32,807 nucleotides of DNA, taken from assembly GCA_025449645.1 (NCBI GenBank), contig JANWIY010000028.1:1-32807 (forward strand). Reading direction: 5' to 3'. Origin of the DNA: Chitinophagaceae bacterium (GTDB lineage Bacteria; Bacteroidota; Bacteroidia; Chitinophagales; Chitinophagaceae). The translations under genes and the position numbers were made by a program. Below the pieces are notes generated by a model. The model was given only the letters and a program-made list of their open reading frames with translations, made no database searches and was not told the DNA's origin. Of the stretch, positions 23,404-32,078 are shown one piece after another; the first letter of the stretch is position 1, and every line of letters starts with the position of its first letter.

Positions 23404-25071
23404 TTATTTTCTTGAAAGGCGCGCGCCGAAAATAAGCACATGGACTGCTGCAAAGATCAAAGAAAAATAGAAAATGGCCGGGCCATCACCCCCTCCCATT
23501 TGAACATCGCCACCACCCTTTTGCAGGTGCTGGGCAAAAGCAACCCCTGCTAACAATACAGACAGGACCAACCCTCCGCCTCCGCCTATTTTATTTGCCT
23601 GCGTCAGGGTTTCCTGCTGGCCTGCGGATAATAAACTATGCCTGATCCCATACCAAAGGTAAACATCAAAACCAATGATCATCCAAACGATCAACCTGAT
23701 CCATGTGTCCAGCGGAAGAAATACCATCATGAACAAACAGGTGATGATACCGAGAATTGGCACAAGGGGAACAAAAGGAGTTTTGAAGCCGCGTGGCGCA
23801 TCGGGCATATTCTTTCTCATCACCAGAACACCAATGCAGACCAGGATAAATGCAAACAGGGTGCCGATGCTCGTCATTTCTCCAACCACTCTTGCCGGTA
23901 CGAACGCTGCAAACAGACTTACGAAAATCATAAAAAGGAAATTGCTCTTGAACGGTGTCCGGAATTTGCTATGCACCTGTGAAAAGATGCGCGGCAAAAG
24001 TCCGTCCTTGCTCATGCTGAAAAATACCCGGCTCTGACCCATGAGCATAACCAGGATGACGGAAGAATAACCTCCGAGGATGGCCACGATGATTGCCCTG
24101 TTTAACCAGGGATAATCTGGATGAAGGACTCCGGCCGCATCTGCTTTTCCCATATGATCAATGGCTACCGCAACCGGCGCAATACCATCTTTGCCTCTGA
24201 AGGAAGTATAATTGGTGACTCCGGTTAAAACATGCGCGAATAGAATATACAAAATCGTACAAATGGCGAGCGAGCCCAGGATACCTATAGGCATGTCTCT
24301 TTTTGGATTCTTGGCCTCCTGCGCTGCCGTGCTTACGGCATCAAATCCGATATATGCAAAAAACACAATTGCTGCCGCACGGATGATGCCACTGAAACCA
24401 AACTTACCAAAGGTTCCGGTATTTTTCGGAATATAAGGATCATAGTTGGATGTGTTTATGTATTTCCATCCAAGGAAAATGAAAATCAGCACCACCGAAA
24501 TTTTTATAATTACGATCACAGCATTTACCCTGGCACTTTCCTGCGTGCCCTTAATAAGAAGCAGACTCACCAAAACAACAATAAATACGGCAGGAACATT
24601 AATCATCCCGCCGTCAAATGGACCCGTTGCCATGGCATCCGGTAAACGAATATTAAATCCTTCAAGAAATTTCACGAGATAGCGGCTCCAGCTTATACTT
24701 ACGGTTGCCGCACCTACTGCATATTCCAATACCAGGTCCCAGCCAATCACCCAGGCAACAAATTCTCCCATGGTGGCGTAAGAATAGGTATATGCGCTTC
24801 CTGCAACCGGAATCATAGATGCAAATTCTGCGTAACATAGTCCGGCAAAACAACAGCCCAGTGCAGCTACAACAAAAGAAATGGTTATAGCAGGGCCCGC
24901 CTGATTGGCAGCCGCGACTCCGGTTATGGAAAAAAGACCAGCGCCGATTATGGCGCCAATACCCAGGGCAACCAATGATCCTGCACCTAATGTCTTTTTT
25001 AAGGAATGTCCGCTCTTATCCGAAGCTTCAGCAAGAAGGCCGGCCAACGGCTTTTTTACAAATAGGCTCAT
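23404..25071 (-). CDS. APC-superfamily amino acid permease
   Basis: A 555-residue inner-membrane protein with about 13-14 hydrophobic helices. The first helix carries the APC signature LGIGAIIGAGLFSITG; further marks are FVVAALGCCFAGLCYAEFASMIPVAGSAYTYSYATMGEFVAWVIGWDLVLEYAVG, FFAYIGFDAVSTAAQEAKNPKRDMP and SQVHSKFRTPFKSN. This fits the cationic amino acid transporter (CAT/YfnA-like) group, which imports amino acids with protons or exchanges them. Between the last helices there is a glycine-rich loop (IGGGGGLVLS, KGGGDVQMGGGDGP) that is longer than usual. It is divergent from the symporter gene at 25319 across a 247-bp region with a large inverted repeat, and its stop lies 34 bp upstream of yebC, so both may share a transcript. 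Confidence 0.93.
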   Translation of the reverse strand: MSLFVKKPLAGLLAEASDKSGHSLKKTLGAGSLVALGIGAIIGAGLFSITGVAAANQAGPAITISFVVAALGCCFAGLCYAEFASMIPVAGSAYTYSYATMGEFVAWVIGWDLVLEYAVGAATVSISWSRYLVKFLEGFNIRLPDAMATGPFDGGMINVPAVFIVVLVSLLLIKGTQESARVNAVIVIIKISVVLIFIFLGWKYINTSNYDPYIPKNTGTFGKFGFSGIIRAAAIVFFAYIGFDAVSTAAQEAKNPKRDMPIGILGSLAICTILYILFAHVLTGVTNYTSFRGKDGIAPVAVAIDHMGKADAAGVLHPDYPWLNRAIIVAILGGYSSVILVMLMGQSRVFFSMSKDGLLPRIFSQVHSKFRTPFKSNFLFMIFVSLFAAFVPARVVGEMTSIGTLFAFILVCIGVLVMRKNMPDAPRGFKTPFVPLVPILGIITCLFMMVFLPLDTWIRLIVWMIIGFDVYLWYGIRHSLLSAGQQETLTQANKIGGGGGLVLSVLLAGVAFAQHLQKGGGDVQMGGGDGPAIFYFSLIFAAVHVLIFGARLSRK

Positions 25072-25143
25072 GGCAATCGCTTATGGGTTGGTAGATTGAT
25101 CGATTATTGAAGTCGTAAAATAAGCAAATATTCTACAGACCGG

Positions 25144-25193
25144 TATTCTTTTTCAATTCAATTGAAATCTGAGATTTTGTGAATTGAAGAATA
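25144..25193. repeat. Inverted repeat between divergent transporter genes
   Basis: TATTCTT-TTT-CAATTCA (25144-25160) pairs with TGAATTGAAGAATA (25180-25193) over 14 bp with a 3-nt bulge. The loop holds a small palindrome AATCTGAGATT (25166-25176). Its place between two divergent transporter genes suggests an operator. Confidence 0.45.
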
Positions 25194-25318
25194 TTCGATT
25201 GTTTGCAGGCTCATTTTTCCAGATCAGGGCTTCCGGTATAAATGATTTATTCATGTCCCATAATGCAAATTTCATGTTGATAAATTCATCGGGTAGGTGA
25301 AGGAATAAAAATGAACGG

Positions 25319-26545
25319 ATGAAAAAAATCGGTCTGACCGGATGGATCCTCATTTTCATGGCCGCAGGCATCGCGGCTGGATTGCTGATTCATCATATTG
25401 CCTCAGCCTCCTCGATCAGTCGGTTTAGCGATAGCATGTCTATCCTGACGGATGTGTTTTTAAGGCTGATAAAAATGATCATCGCACCGCTGGTCTTTTC
25501 TGCCCTGGTTACAGGAATTGCCAAGCTCGGAGACATCAGGGCAGTTGGAAGAATCGGTGGAAAAACACTGGCCTGGTTTCTCGCTGCTTCCCTGCTTTCC
25601 CTGATCCTCGGCATGGTTGTTATGAATATTGTTCATACCGGCCATGACCTGCATCTGCCTGTTCCTTCCGGAGAGGATCTTCAGCCACTGGCATCTTCAT
25701 CTCTTTCTTTCAAAACCTTTGTCACACATGTTTTTCCGCGAAGCATCATGGAAGCGATGGCTAATAATGAAATTCTGCAAATCGTGGTTTTTTCCGTTTT
25801 CTTTGGAATAGCCACGGCTGCCGCCGGTGAAAAAGGGAAAATCATGATACGTGCTCTTGAAGCTGTAACAGAAATCATCCTCCGGGTCACCGGATACGTA
25901 ATGAATTTTGCGCCCCTCGCGGCTTTTGCAGCAGTGGCTGCGATTCTTTCAATCAAAGGATCTGAAATATTAATCTCGTACGGCAAGTTCATTCTCATAT
26001 TTTATTTCAGTGTGTTGGCTCTCTGGGCCATCCTGATTACCATCAGTTATTTATGGATCGGGAAAAAAGTGTTTGTCGTGCTGGGCAATGTTAAGGATGT
26101 CGTGTTGCTCGCTTTTAGTACAGCCAGCTCCGAAGCGGCTTTTCCGAAACTGATAGAAGAATTGGAGAAATCTGGTTGCCCGAATAAGATCGTAAGCTTT
26201 GTTTTGCCTCTGGGTTATTCATTCAATTTGGACGGCAGCATGCTGTATATGACCTTTGCATCCTTATTTATTGCACAGGCGTATGGAATTGCCCTTTCTT
26301 TTCAAACCCAGGTAATCATGCTGCTTGTGCTGATGCTCACGAGCAAAGGGATTGCAGGCGTTCCGAGGGCCGCACTGGTGGTTATCGCAGGCACTCTTTC
26401 CATGTTCCATATTCCGCAGCAGGGTTTATTGTTACTGCTGGGTATTGATCAGTTCATGGATATGGCGAGGAGTGCCACGAATGTGGTTGGAAACAGCCTC
26501 GCTACCGCAGTTATATGTAAAATGGAAGGCGTGCTGGAAGATTAA
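25319..26545 (+). CDS. Dicarboxylate/amino acid:cation symporter (DAACS family)
   Basis: A 408-residue inner-membrane transporter of the glutamate/C4-dicarboxylate family. Key motifs are present: the HP1 serine-rich tip STASSEAAF (267-275), NLDGSMLYMT in helix 7 (303-312), the HP2 tip TSKGIAGVP (341-349), and helix 8 DQFMDMARSATNVVGN (377-392). Asp381, Arg384 and Asn388 fit the substrate and sodium sites; the position that is Asp in GltPh (after NVxG) is Asn392 here. Substrate, glutamate/aspartate or a C4 acid such as succinate, cannot be fixed from sequence. The ATG follows an A-rich stretch; another ATG 8 bp earlier is out of frame. Divergent from the APC permease. Confidence 0.93.
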   Translation: MKKIGLTGWILIFMAAGIAAGLLIHHIASASSISRFSDSMSILTDVFLRLIKMIIAPLVFSALVTGIAKLGDIRAVGRIGGKTLAWFLAASLLSLILGMVVMNIVHTGHDLHLPVPSGEDLQPLASSSLSFKTFVTHVFPRSIMEAMANNEILQIVVFSVFFGIATAAAGEKGKIMIRALEAVTEIILRVTGYVMNFAPLAAFAAVAAILSIKGSEILISYGKFILIFYFSVLALWAILITISYLWIGKKVFVVLGNVKDVVLLAFSTASSEAAFPKLIEELEKSGCPNKIVSFVLPLGYSFNLDGSMLYMTFASLFIAQAYGIALSFQTQVIMLLVLMLTSKGIAGVPRAALVVIAGTLSMFHIPQQGLLLLLGIDQFMDMARSATNVVGNSLATAVICKMEGVLED

Positions 26546-26672
26546 ACAGCTTATCCGGAATCTGGCGGTGGGATGAGATTGAATCCGGATTATATTTCCT
26601 TATTTATTTATAAGTCTTAATTTGGCGGCGCAAACAGAAGAGCCTGCTTCAGTTGCTAATCTCAAAACTTTT

Positions 26673-27371
26673 ATGCCCATATTCCTTGCGTTTACGATCA
26701 AAGATCTGCTTAACCCGGAATTCTATATCAATAACGGTGGGCTTTGGGTATTGCTTTTTATCGTATTCGCGGAAACAGGATTAATGGTCGGCTTTTTTCT
26801 TCCAGGTGACAGCCTGCTCTTCGTAGCCGGTATTTACAGTCAAAAACTGATCGGTTCCCTGCTGCACAGGGGAACAGGTAGTAATCTCGCCGATCTCCTG
26901 ATCCTCTGGATCATGATCTCTGTCTGTGGCATCCTGGGAAACATTGCCGGGTACTGGTTTGGGAAAAAAAGCGGTCACTTCCTATTCCAGCGAAAAGATA
27001 ATTTTCTATTCAAGAAAAAGCATTTGTTCGATGCCAAGGCTTTTTATGACAAGCATGGGGGGCAGGCGATTGTTTTTGCACGGTTTCTGCCCATCATCCG
27101 AACTTTTGCCCCTATCGTGGCAGGCATTGTACAGATGGACAAAAAGAAATTCATGTTCTATAATATATTAGGTAGTGCATCGTGGGTATTTCTCATGTTG
27201 TTTGCGGGTCATTACCTGGACCGGCTTTTCATGAGTAAATTTGGCTTTGACCTGAAAAAACATCTGGAGATCATTGTGCTCGTCATTGTGCTGATTACTA
27301 CGCTGCCCGTTTTATATAAATTGTTTTTTGGCAAAAGGGCCAGTACGCATCCGGAAGACAAAGTCATATGA
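26673..27371 (+). CDS. DedA-family (SNARE-associated/VTT domain) membrane protein
   Basis: About 232 residues, four to six membrane helices. DedA marks: NPEFYINNGGLWVLLFIVFAETGLMVGFFLPGDSLLFVAG near the N-terminus, GNIAGYWFGKKSG, and FARFLPIIRTFAPIVAGIVQM with the conserved R and P residues, followed by FMFYNILGSASWV. The family moves phospholipids such as undecaprenyl phosphate or phosphatidylethanolamine across the membrane using proton motive force. The start is uncertain: an in-frame TTG at 26622 would add 17 residues, but it overlaps a near-match -7 box (TTAATTTG), and the ATG at 26673 gives the usual short N-terminus. Its stop overlaps the start of the MFS gene by 4 bp, so the two are translationally coupled. 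Confidence 0.92.
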   Translation: MPIFLAFTIKDLLNPEFYINNGGLWVLLFIVFAETGLMVGFFLPGDSLLFVAGIYSQKLIGSLLHRGTGSNLADLLILWIMISVCGILGNIAGYWFGKKSGHFLFQRKDNFLFKKKHLFDAKAFYDKHGGQAIVFARFLPIIRTFAPIVAGIVQMDKKKFMFYNILGSASWVFLMLFAGHYLDRLFMSKFGFDLKKHLEIIVLVIVLITTLPVLYKLFFGKRASTHPEDKVI

Positions 27372-28612
27372 GTGCTTTATCACAAACAAGACAAAAAGGC
27401 GTATTTCAGCTCGCAGTTATCGTAGCAGCCCTGGGTTATTTTGTGGATATCTATGACCTGCTTTTATTTACCGTCGTTAAGAAAGCTTCCATGACCGGTC
27501 TTGGTTCAACAGATGCCACCATACTGGCAGACAGTACCCTCGTGATCAACTGGCAGATGGTCGGGCTTCTCCTGGGTGGCATTATCTGGGGTATATTGGG
27601 AGATAAAAAAGGCAGGCTTTCTGTACTGTTCGGTTCTATCATTCTGTATTCTATCGCCAATTTTGCCACCGGATTTATATATACCGTAAATCAGTATGCA
27701 CTATGCCGGTTTGTTGCTGGCCTCGGCCTCGCAGGAGAGTTGGGAGCCGGCATTACCCTGGTCAGCGAATTGCTTCCGAAAAACAAACGGGGCATTGGCA
27801 CTTCGCTGGTTGCAGGAATAGGATTAATCGGCGCTGTCTTCGCGTATTTTACATACAGGGTCACTAACGACTGGCGATTGTGTTACAAAATTGGCGGCGT
27901 TCTTGGTATTGCCCTCCTGATCCTTCGTATAAGTGTGGCCGAATCGGGTATGTTCCTCGAGGTGAAACAACAATCGGTTGTCCGAGGAAATTTCTTTATG
28001 TTCTTTACAAACGGCCACCGGTTCAGGAAATATATAATGGCGATCCTTATCGGCCTTCCAACCTGGTATGTGATTGGCATACTCGTTAACCAGAGCGATC
28101 GGTTTGCAAGCGAGATGTATGGGCGGAATGCCATTGATTCGGGGCGCTCGATCATGTTTGCCTATGTTGCAATTTCAATCGGAGATATCCTTGTCGGTTT
28201 TATCTGCCAGTGGCTGAAGAGCCGGAAAAAAGGATTATTTCTTTTTTATATCCTGTGCATTATTTCCGGAATACTTTTTTTCAGTGGCTTCAACAACCAG
28301 GATGCTCGAATGTATATGATCTGCACCGTACTCGGCTTTTCCACCGGGTTCTGGGCCATCTTCGTTACCATGGGTGCGGAACAGTTCGGCACAAACCTCA
28401 GGGCCACTGCAGCTACTACAATTCCCAATATGGTGCGTGGTTCGCTTCCGCTTATCAACCTGCTTTTTCTGAATCTTTTTCAGAAGTCTTGGGGATGGTC
28501 ACTTGTCCGGAGCGGTATCATCACCGGACTCCTGGTGATGCTGATTAGTTTTATCGCATTTTATTATACGGAAGAAACCTATCACAAGGATCTGAATTAT
28601 ATTGAACATTGA
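27368..28612 (+). CDS. MFS transporter, metabolite:H+ symporter-like
   Basis: A 414-residue protein with 12 predicted helices. The first helix has LGYFVDIYDLLLFTVV with acidic residues as in the SHS/MHS symporters. The loop 2-3 motif reads GDKKGRLSVLFGSI, followed by CRFVAGLGLAGELGAGITLVSELLPKNKRG, typical of sugar/organic-acid MFS members. Probably a proton symporter for an organic acid or similar metabolite; the substrate is unknown. It starts inside the stop codon of the dedA-family gene (ATGA overlap), so it is the second cistron of that operon. A GT9 gene starts 69 bp further down. Confidence 0.9.
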   Translation: MSALSQTRQKGVFQLAVIVAALGYFVDIYDLLLFTVVKKASMTGLGSTDATILADSTLVINWQMVGLLLGGIIWGILGDKKGRLSVLFGSIILYSIANFATGFIYTVNQYALCRFVAGLGLAGELGAGITLVSELLPKNKRGIGTSLVAGIGLIGAVFAYFTYRVTNDWRLCYKIGGVLGIALLILRISVAESGMFLEVKQQSVVRGNFFMFFTNGHRFRKYIMAILIGLPTWYVIGILVNQSDRFASEMYGRNAIDSGRSIMFAYVAISIGDILVGFICQWLKSRKKGLFLFYILCIISGILFFSGFNNQDARMYMICTVLGFSTGFWAIFVTMGAEQFGTNLRATAATTIPNMVRGSLPLINLLFLNLFQKSWGWSLVRSGIITGLLVMLISFIAFYYTEETYHKDLNYIEH

Positions 28613-28643
28613 AACCTCCGCGCCCTTACAAAAGTTGAATCCC

Positions 28644-28651
28644 TATCTTCG
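28644..28651 (+). promoter_or_regulatory. Possible -7 box of the GT9 gene
   Basis: TATCTTCG matches TAnnTTTG at seven of eight bases, 30 bp before the ATG. No -33 TTG at normal spacing. A small hairpin GCGGA...TCCGC (28651-28668) follows. Confidence 0.3.
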
Positions 28652-28681
28652 CGGATCATTTTTTCCGCAAAAGGTTACCTG

Positions 28682-29701
28682 ATGAAATTTTTAATTATCC
28701 GATTTTCTTCTATTGGCGATATTGTTCTGACAACACCTGTTGTGCGTTGCCTGAAGCAGCAGATACCGGATGCGGAGATCCATTTTCTTGCCAAATCCAC
28801 CTATCTGCAGATCCTGGCATCCAATCCATATATTGACAAAGCGCATTACCTCGAGCAAAGCCTCCAGGCAGTGATCAAGGAGCTCCAGCGTGAAAATTTC
28901 GATTATGTAATTGACCTTCACCACAACCTGCGATCCATGAAAGTAAAGGAAGCGCTGAGGGTCAAAAGCTTTTCTTATAATAAGCTGAATGTTCAGAAAT
29001 GGATTTACACCAGTTTTAAATTTAACATGCTGCCTAAGGTTCATATTGTCGACCGCTATATGGAAACGGTAGAAAGTTTCGGAGTAAAAAATGATGGTGC
29101 CGGCCTTGATTATTTTATTGCCAGGGAAGATGTCATCAATGAAACTGATCTTCCTATGTCCCATTCAGCCGGCTATATTGGCGTTGTAATCGGCGCTGCG
29201 CTGAATACCAAGAAATATCCCTTTCATCATATAAAAAAACTTTGCGAACTGCTGGATCATCCGATTGTGCTGTTGGGCGGCCTCGAAGATGCTGACGAAG
29301 GTGACCGGATTGCGGCCGCTGATCATATCAAAATTTATAATGCCTGTGGTAAATTCGGGCTTAATGAATCGGCCGACCTCGTGCGAAAGGCGAAGCTGGT
29401 CGTGACCAACGATACCGGACTCATGCACATTGCAGCTGCATATAAAAGGCCGATCATTTCACTCTGGGGAAATACCGTTCCTGATTTCGGCATGTATCCT
29501 TATTATGGATCGAACTACCTGCAGCGCTTCGAAGTCAATAAGCCGGGGCAGGAGCTTCCTTATGAAATTATTGAGATACACAGGCTCAGGTGCAGGCCCT
29601 GCTCCAAAATCGGATATGATTCCTGTCCCCTGGGGCACTTTAAATGTATGGAAAAAATAGATCCTGCTGCGGTCGTAAACCGCATCCTGGCGAGGCTGTG
29701 A
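28682..29701 (+). CDS. Glycosyltransferase family 9 protein (heptosyltransferase-like)
   Basis: A 339-residue cytoplasmic or membrane-associated GT-B enzyme. The N-terminus MKFLIIRFSSIGDIVLTTPVVRCLKQQIPDAEIHFLAK is the usual ADP-heptose:LPS heptosyltransferase start. The C-terminal half has GVVIGAALNTKKYP, VVTNDTGLMHIAAAYKRPIISLWGNTVPDFGMYP for the nucleotide-sugar site, and a cysteine-rich end (RCRPCSKIGYDSCPLGHFKCM) seen in many GT9 members. It likely adds a sugar, perhaps heptose, to lipopolysaccharide core. No other LPS genes are adjacent. Its stop is 8 bp from the convergent octapeptide-repeat gene. Confidence 0.92.
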   Translation: MKFLIIRFSSIGDIVLTTPVVRCLKQQIPDAEIHFLAKSTYLQILASNPYIDKAHYLEQSLQAVIKELQRENFDYVIDLHHNLRSMKVKEALRVKSFSYNKLNVQKWIYTSFKFNMLPKVHIVDRYMETVESFGVKNDGAGLDYFIAREDVINETDLPMSHSAGYIGVVIGAALNTKKYPFHHIKKLCELLDHPIVLLGGLEDADEGDRIAAADHIKIYNACGKFGLNESADLVRKAKLVVTNDTGLMHIAAAYKRPIISLWGNTVPDFGMYPYYGSNYLQRFEVNKPGQELPYEIIEIHRLRCRPCSKIGYDSCPLGHFKCMEKIDPAAVVNRILARL

Positions 29702-29709
29702 AGTAGTTA

Positions 29710-30279
29710 TTATTTGATATGCTGGCCCGTCCAGTTTCCATCTTTATCAAAAACATTATAGCCTACCACCGAATCAAAACAAAGATATTTCCCGTCCCAT
29801 ACGCCCTTCACATCGAAATGGTTAAAAATGCCATTTCCCGCCTTCACAAAAAAGCCAGTCCATTCACCCTGAGAATCAAATGAGAGCATGAGTTGTTGGG
29901 TTGCAACTGAAATAAAACCGATGAGCTCGTCTGAGCGGTTGAAAATATACAACCCCTTCCAAGCCGGATTTTTCGGGTGGTATTCATTATGATACATCGG
30001 ATTAAGGGTCTTGTTTACATCAGGGTTAAGCTCAAAATGATTCAAAGGATTAATCGTGCTATTGTATTCCGGATTCACATCGTTATTATGTGCCGGGTTA
30101 ATATTCCAGTTGAACCTCGGATTAATATTTGAATTTTTATCGGGATTGATCGTCGCGTTGAAATTTGGACTCAGGTTAATGTCAACTTTCGGATCGTGCC
30201 GGTTTTCAAGTGCTTGCGAACGGGCGGAAAAGAGCATGAAGAATGAAAGCGAGATCAGGGGTAAAGTTTTTTTCATCAC
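29710..30279 (-). CDS. Secreted octapeptide-repeat protein, copy A
   Basis: A 189-residue protein with a signal peptide (about 1-22, ending ARSQA). Residues 44-107 are eight contiguous octapeptides of form [I/V/L]NPxxNxx: INPDKNSN, INPRFNWN, INPAHNND, VNPEYNST, INPLNHFE, LNPDVNKT, LNPMYHNE, then a degenerate YHPKNPAW. An approximately 80-residue C-terminal domain follows (WKGLYIFNRSDELIGFISVATQQ to the end), with three W-[T/D]-G sites (GEWTG, GVWDG, GNWTG) and FD turns. I do not recognise the family. The strict 8-residue period suggests a regular beta structure or extended stalk. It lies 36 bp after its paralog and shares its promoter. Confidence 0.85.
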   Translation of the reverse strand: MMKKTLPLISLSFFMLFSARSQALENRHDPKVDINLSPNFNATINPDKNSNINPRFNWNINPAHNNDVNPEYNSTINPLNHFELNPDVNKTLNPMYHNEYHPKNPAWKGLYIFNRSDELIGFISVATQQLMLSFDSQGEWTGFFVKAGNGIFNHFDVKGVWDGKYLCFDSVVGYNVFDKDGNWTGQHIK

Positions 30280-30315
30280 ATTTTTTTCAGTTATTGTATG
30301 GTTTCTAAAAGGTAG

Positions 30316-30888
30316 TTAATTTATATGAATACCGGTCCATTTTCCATTTTTATCGAACAGGTTGTAGCCGGAAGAATTGTCGTAACAAAGGAACATGCCC
30401 GTCCATATGCCGGGAACAGTAAAATAATTATAGAGCAGTTGTCCTGCTTTTACGAAATATCCATTCCAGGTCCCATTGTTATCAAATGAAATCATTACGT
30501 TTTGTGTGGCAATCGAAATATATCCAAAAAGATTATTGGAGTCGTTGAAAATAAACATGCCTTTCCAGGTGCTTGTGGAAGGCCGGAGGCTTTTCATAAA
30601 GGCAGGATTCAGCACTTCATTCGATTGCGGATTGAGCTGGAGGTTGATCATCGGGTTGATGGATGAATTCTGCATAGGGTTCATCTCATTGTCCTTTAAA
30701 GGATTCATATTCCAGTTTACCGAGGGATTGATGGAAAGGTTGCTGTCTGGATTGATGCGGTAGTTTCGGAAGGGGTTGATGTTTGGATCTTCCCTGGGAT
30801 TATGTTTCCTGAAAGCAGGATCCTCCTGGGCCCGCAAATCTGGCAGGGAGATGAGCAGAAAAGCCATGAATAGCACAATTCCTCGCAT
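30316..30888 (-). CDS. Secreted octapeptide-repeat protein, copy B
   Basis: A 190-residue paralog of copy A. Signal peptide about 1-21 (MRGIVLFMAFLLISLPDLRA-Q). Residues 37-108 are nine contiguous octapeptides: INPFRNYR, INPDSNLS, INPSVNWN, MNPLKDNE, MNPMQNSS, INPMINLQ, LNPQSNEV, LNPAFMKS, LRPSTSTW. The C-terminal domain (about 108-190) matches copy A closely, with GTWNG, GIWTG and GKWTG. The open frame runs 49 codons further upstream, but that part crosses a textbook promoter (30966-30996) and has no signal peptide at its start, so the ATG at 30888 is used. It leads a two-gene operon. Confidence 0.85.
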   Translation of the reverse strand: MRGIVLFMAFLLISLPDLRAQEDPAFRKHNPREDPNINPFRNYRINPDSNLSINPSVNWNMNPLKDNEMNPMQNSSINPMINLQLNPQSNEVLNPAFMKSLRPSTSTWKGMFIFNDSNNLFGYISIATQNVMISFDNNGTWNGYFVKAGQLLYNYFTVPGIWTGMFLCYDNSSGYNLFDKNGKWTGIHIN

Positions 30889-30965
30889 ACAAATAACGGT
30901 TAAGTTATAGCGATAGGTTAACAAGACTTTTCGCCGGATACGAGGATATATTTGGGGGAACAGGG

Positions 30966-30996
30966 CAAAAGTACTAAGGGAATGTTGTTTTGTCAA
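30966..30996 (-). promoter_or_regulatory. Strong promoter of the octapeptide-repeat operon
   Basis: Minus strand TTG (30994-30996), a 20-bp gap, then TACTTTTG (30966-30973): an exact Bacteroidota promoter. Expected transcription start is near 30959, leaving a leader of about 70 nt before the ATG at 30888. It lies just after the mdh stop. Confidence 0.75.
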
Positions 30997-31040
30997 TAGC
31001 GGATTAAAAAAGTTGATGGTTGATACCATCAACAAACCAA

Positions 31041-31970
31041 TCAGAGTGTCTTTAAAACATCATTCATCCCCCTCACGGCGGCGGCGCTTTTCTCAAACAA
31101 GTCTTTTTCGCCGGCATTCAGGTCGAATGGGATGATTTTTTCCCAGCCTTTTTTCCCTATTGTAACGGGTACACCCAGGCAGATATCTTTCTGGCCGTAT
31201 TCCCCATCCAGTGAAACGCAACAGGTAAAGAGTTTTTTCTCATCCCGAACAATGCTTTCCACCAGCGCTGCCCCAGACGCTCCCGGTGCATACCAGGCTG
31301 AAGTGCCAATAAGCTTGGTCAGCGTAGCACCTCCGACCATAGTGTCTGCAACGATTTGCTTTTGTTTTTCTTCGCTCAGCAGGGTGGTTACAGGAATGCT
31401 GTTCCAGGTGGCAAACCGGATCAGCGGAATCATGGTCGTGTCTCCATGACCCCCAATGACCAATGCGTTGAGGTCGGCCGGACTGCATCCGAGGTGCTGG
31501 CTGAGTTGATACCTGAATCGGGCACTATCCAGGGTTCCTCCCATTCCGATAACGCGCTGTTTGGGCAGGCCGGTTTCATGAAGGGTGAGATAAGTCATCG
31601 TATCCATAGGGTTGCTGATGACGATCAGGACGGCATCCGGCGAATGTTTCAGAATATTTTGAACAACGGTCTTTACAATCCCGGCATTGGTTCCGATGAG
31701 CTCTTCGCGGGTCATTCCGGGTTTTCTGGGAAGCCCGGATGTAATTACAACCACATTGCTTCCAGCCGTTTTGGCATAATCGTTCGTACTGCCCGTGATC
31801 CGGGTATCGAAGCCGAGAAGAGCTGCTGATTGCATGATGTCCTGAGCTTTACCTTCAGCCAGACCTTCTTTGATATCGAGGATCACCAGTTCATCGGCGA
31901 GTTCTTTGCGTGCAATGTTGTCAGCACAGGTAGCGCCTACGGCTCCTGCGCCTACTACGGTAACTTTCAT
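31041..31970 (-). CDS. mdh: Malate dehydrogenase (LDH-like type)
   Basis: A 309-residue cytoplasmic NAD-dependent enzyme that interconverts malate and oxaloacetate in the TCA cycle. Seen: the Rossmann motif GAGAVG (7-12), Asp32 for NAD, the substrate loop LPRKPGMTR with Arg82 and Arg88 (Arg82 marks malate rather than lactate specificity), ISNPMD, the Asp148/Arg151 pair in LDSARFRYQL and the proton-relay His175 in GGHGD. Length is normal for the bacterial [LDH-like] MDH group. It has its own promoter with full -33 and -7 boxes and is likely monocistronic. Confidence 0.97.
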   Translation of the reverse strand: MKVTVVGAGAVGATCADNIARKELADELVILDIKEGLAEGKAQDIMQSAALLGFDTRITGSTNDYAKTAGSNVVVITSGLPRKPGMTREELIGTNAGIVKTVVQNILKHSPDAVLIVISNPMDTMTYLTLHETGLPKQRVIGMGGTLDSARFRYQLSQHLGCSPADLNALVIGGHGDTTMIPLIRFATWNSIPVTTLLSEEKQKQIVADTMVGGATLTKLIGTSAWYAPGASGAALVESIVRDEKKLFTCCVSLDGEYGQKDICLGVPVTIGKKGWEKIIPFDLNAGEKDLFEKSAAAVRGMNDVLKTL

Positions 31971-32017
31971 CGGGAATAATTTGAATGAGTGATTGTTAAT
32001 GCCGTTTTCAGGAATGG

Positions 32018-32047
32018 CAAAGGTAAAGCCACTGAGTGATTTTTCAA
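32018..32047 (-). promoter_or_regulatory. Strong promoter of mdh
   Basis: Minus strand TTG (32045-32047), a 19-bp gap, then TACCTTTG (32018-32025), an exact TAnnTTTG. It lies 47 bp upstream of the mdh ATG at 31970. Confidence 0.75.
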
Positions 32048-32078
32048 GACTGTCATCAGATTTATACCGGAAGGATGA

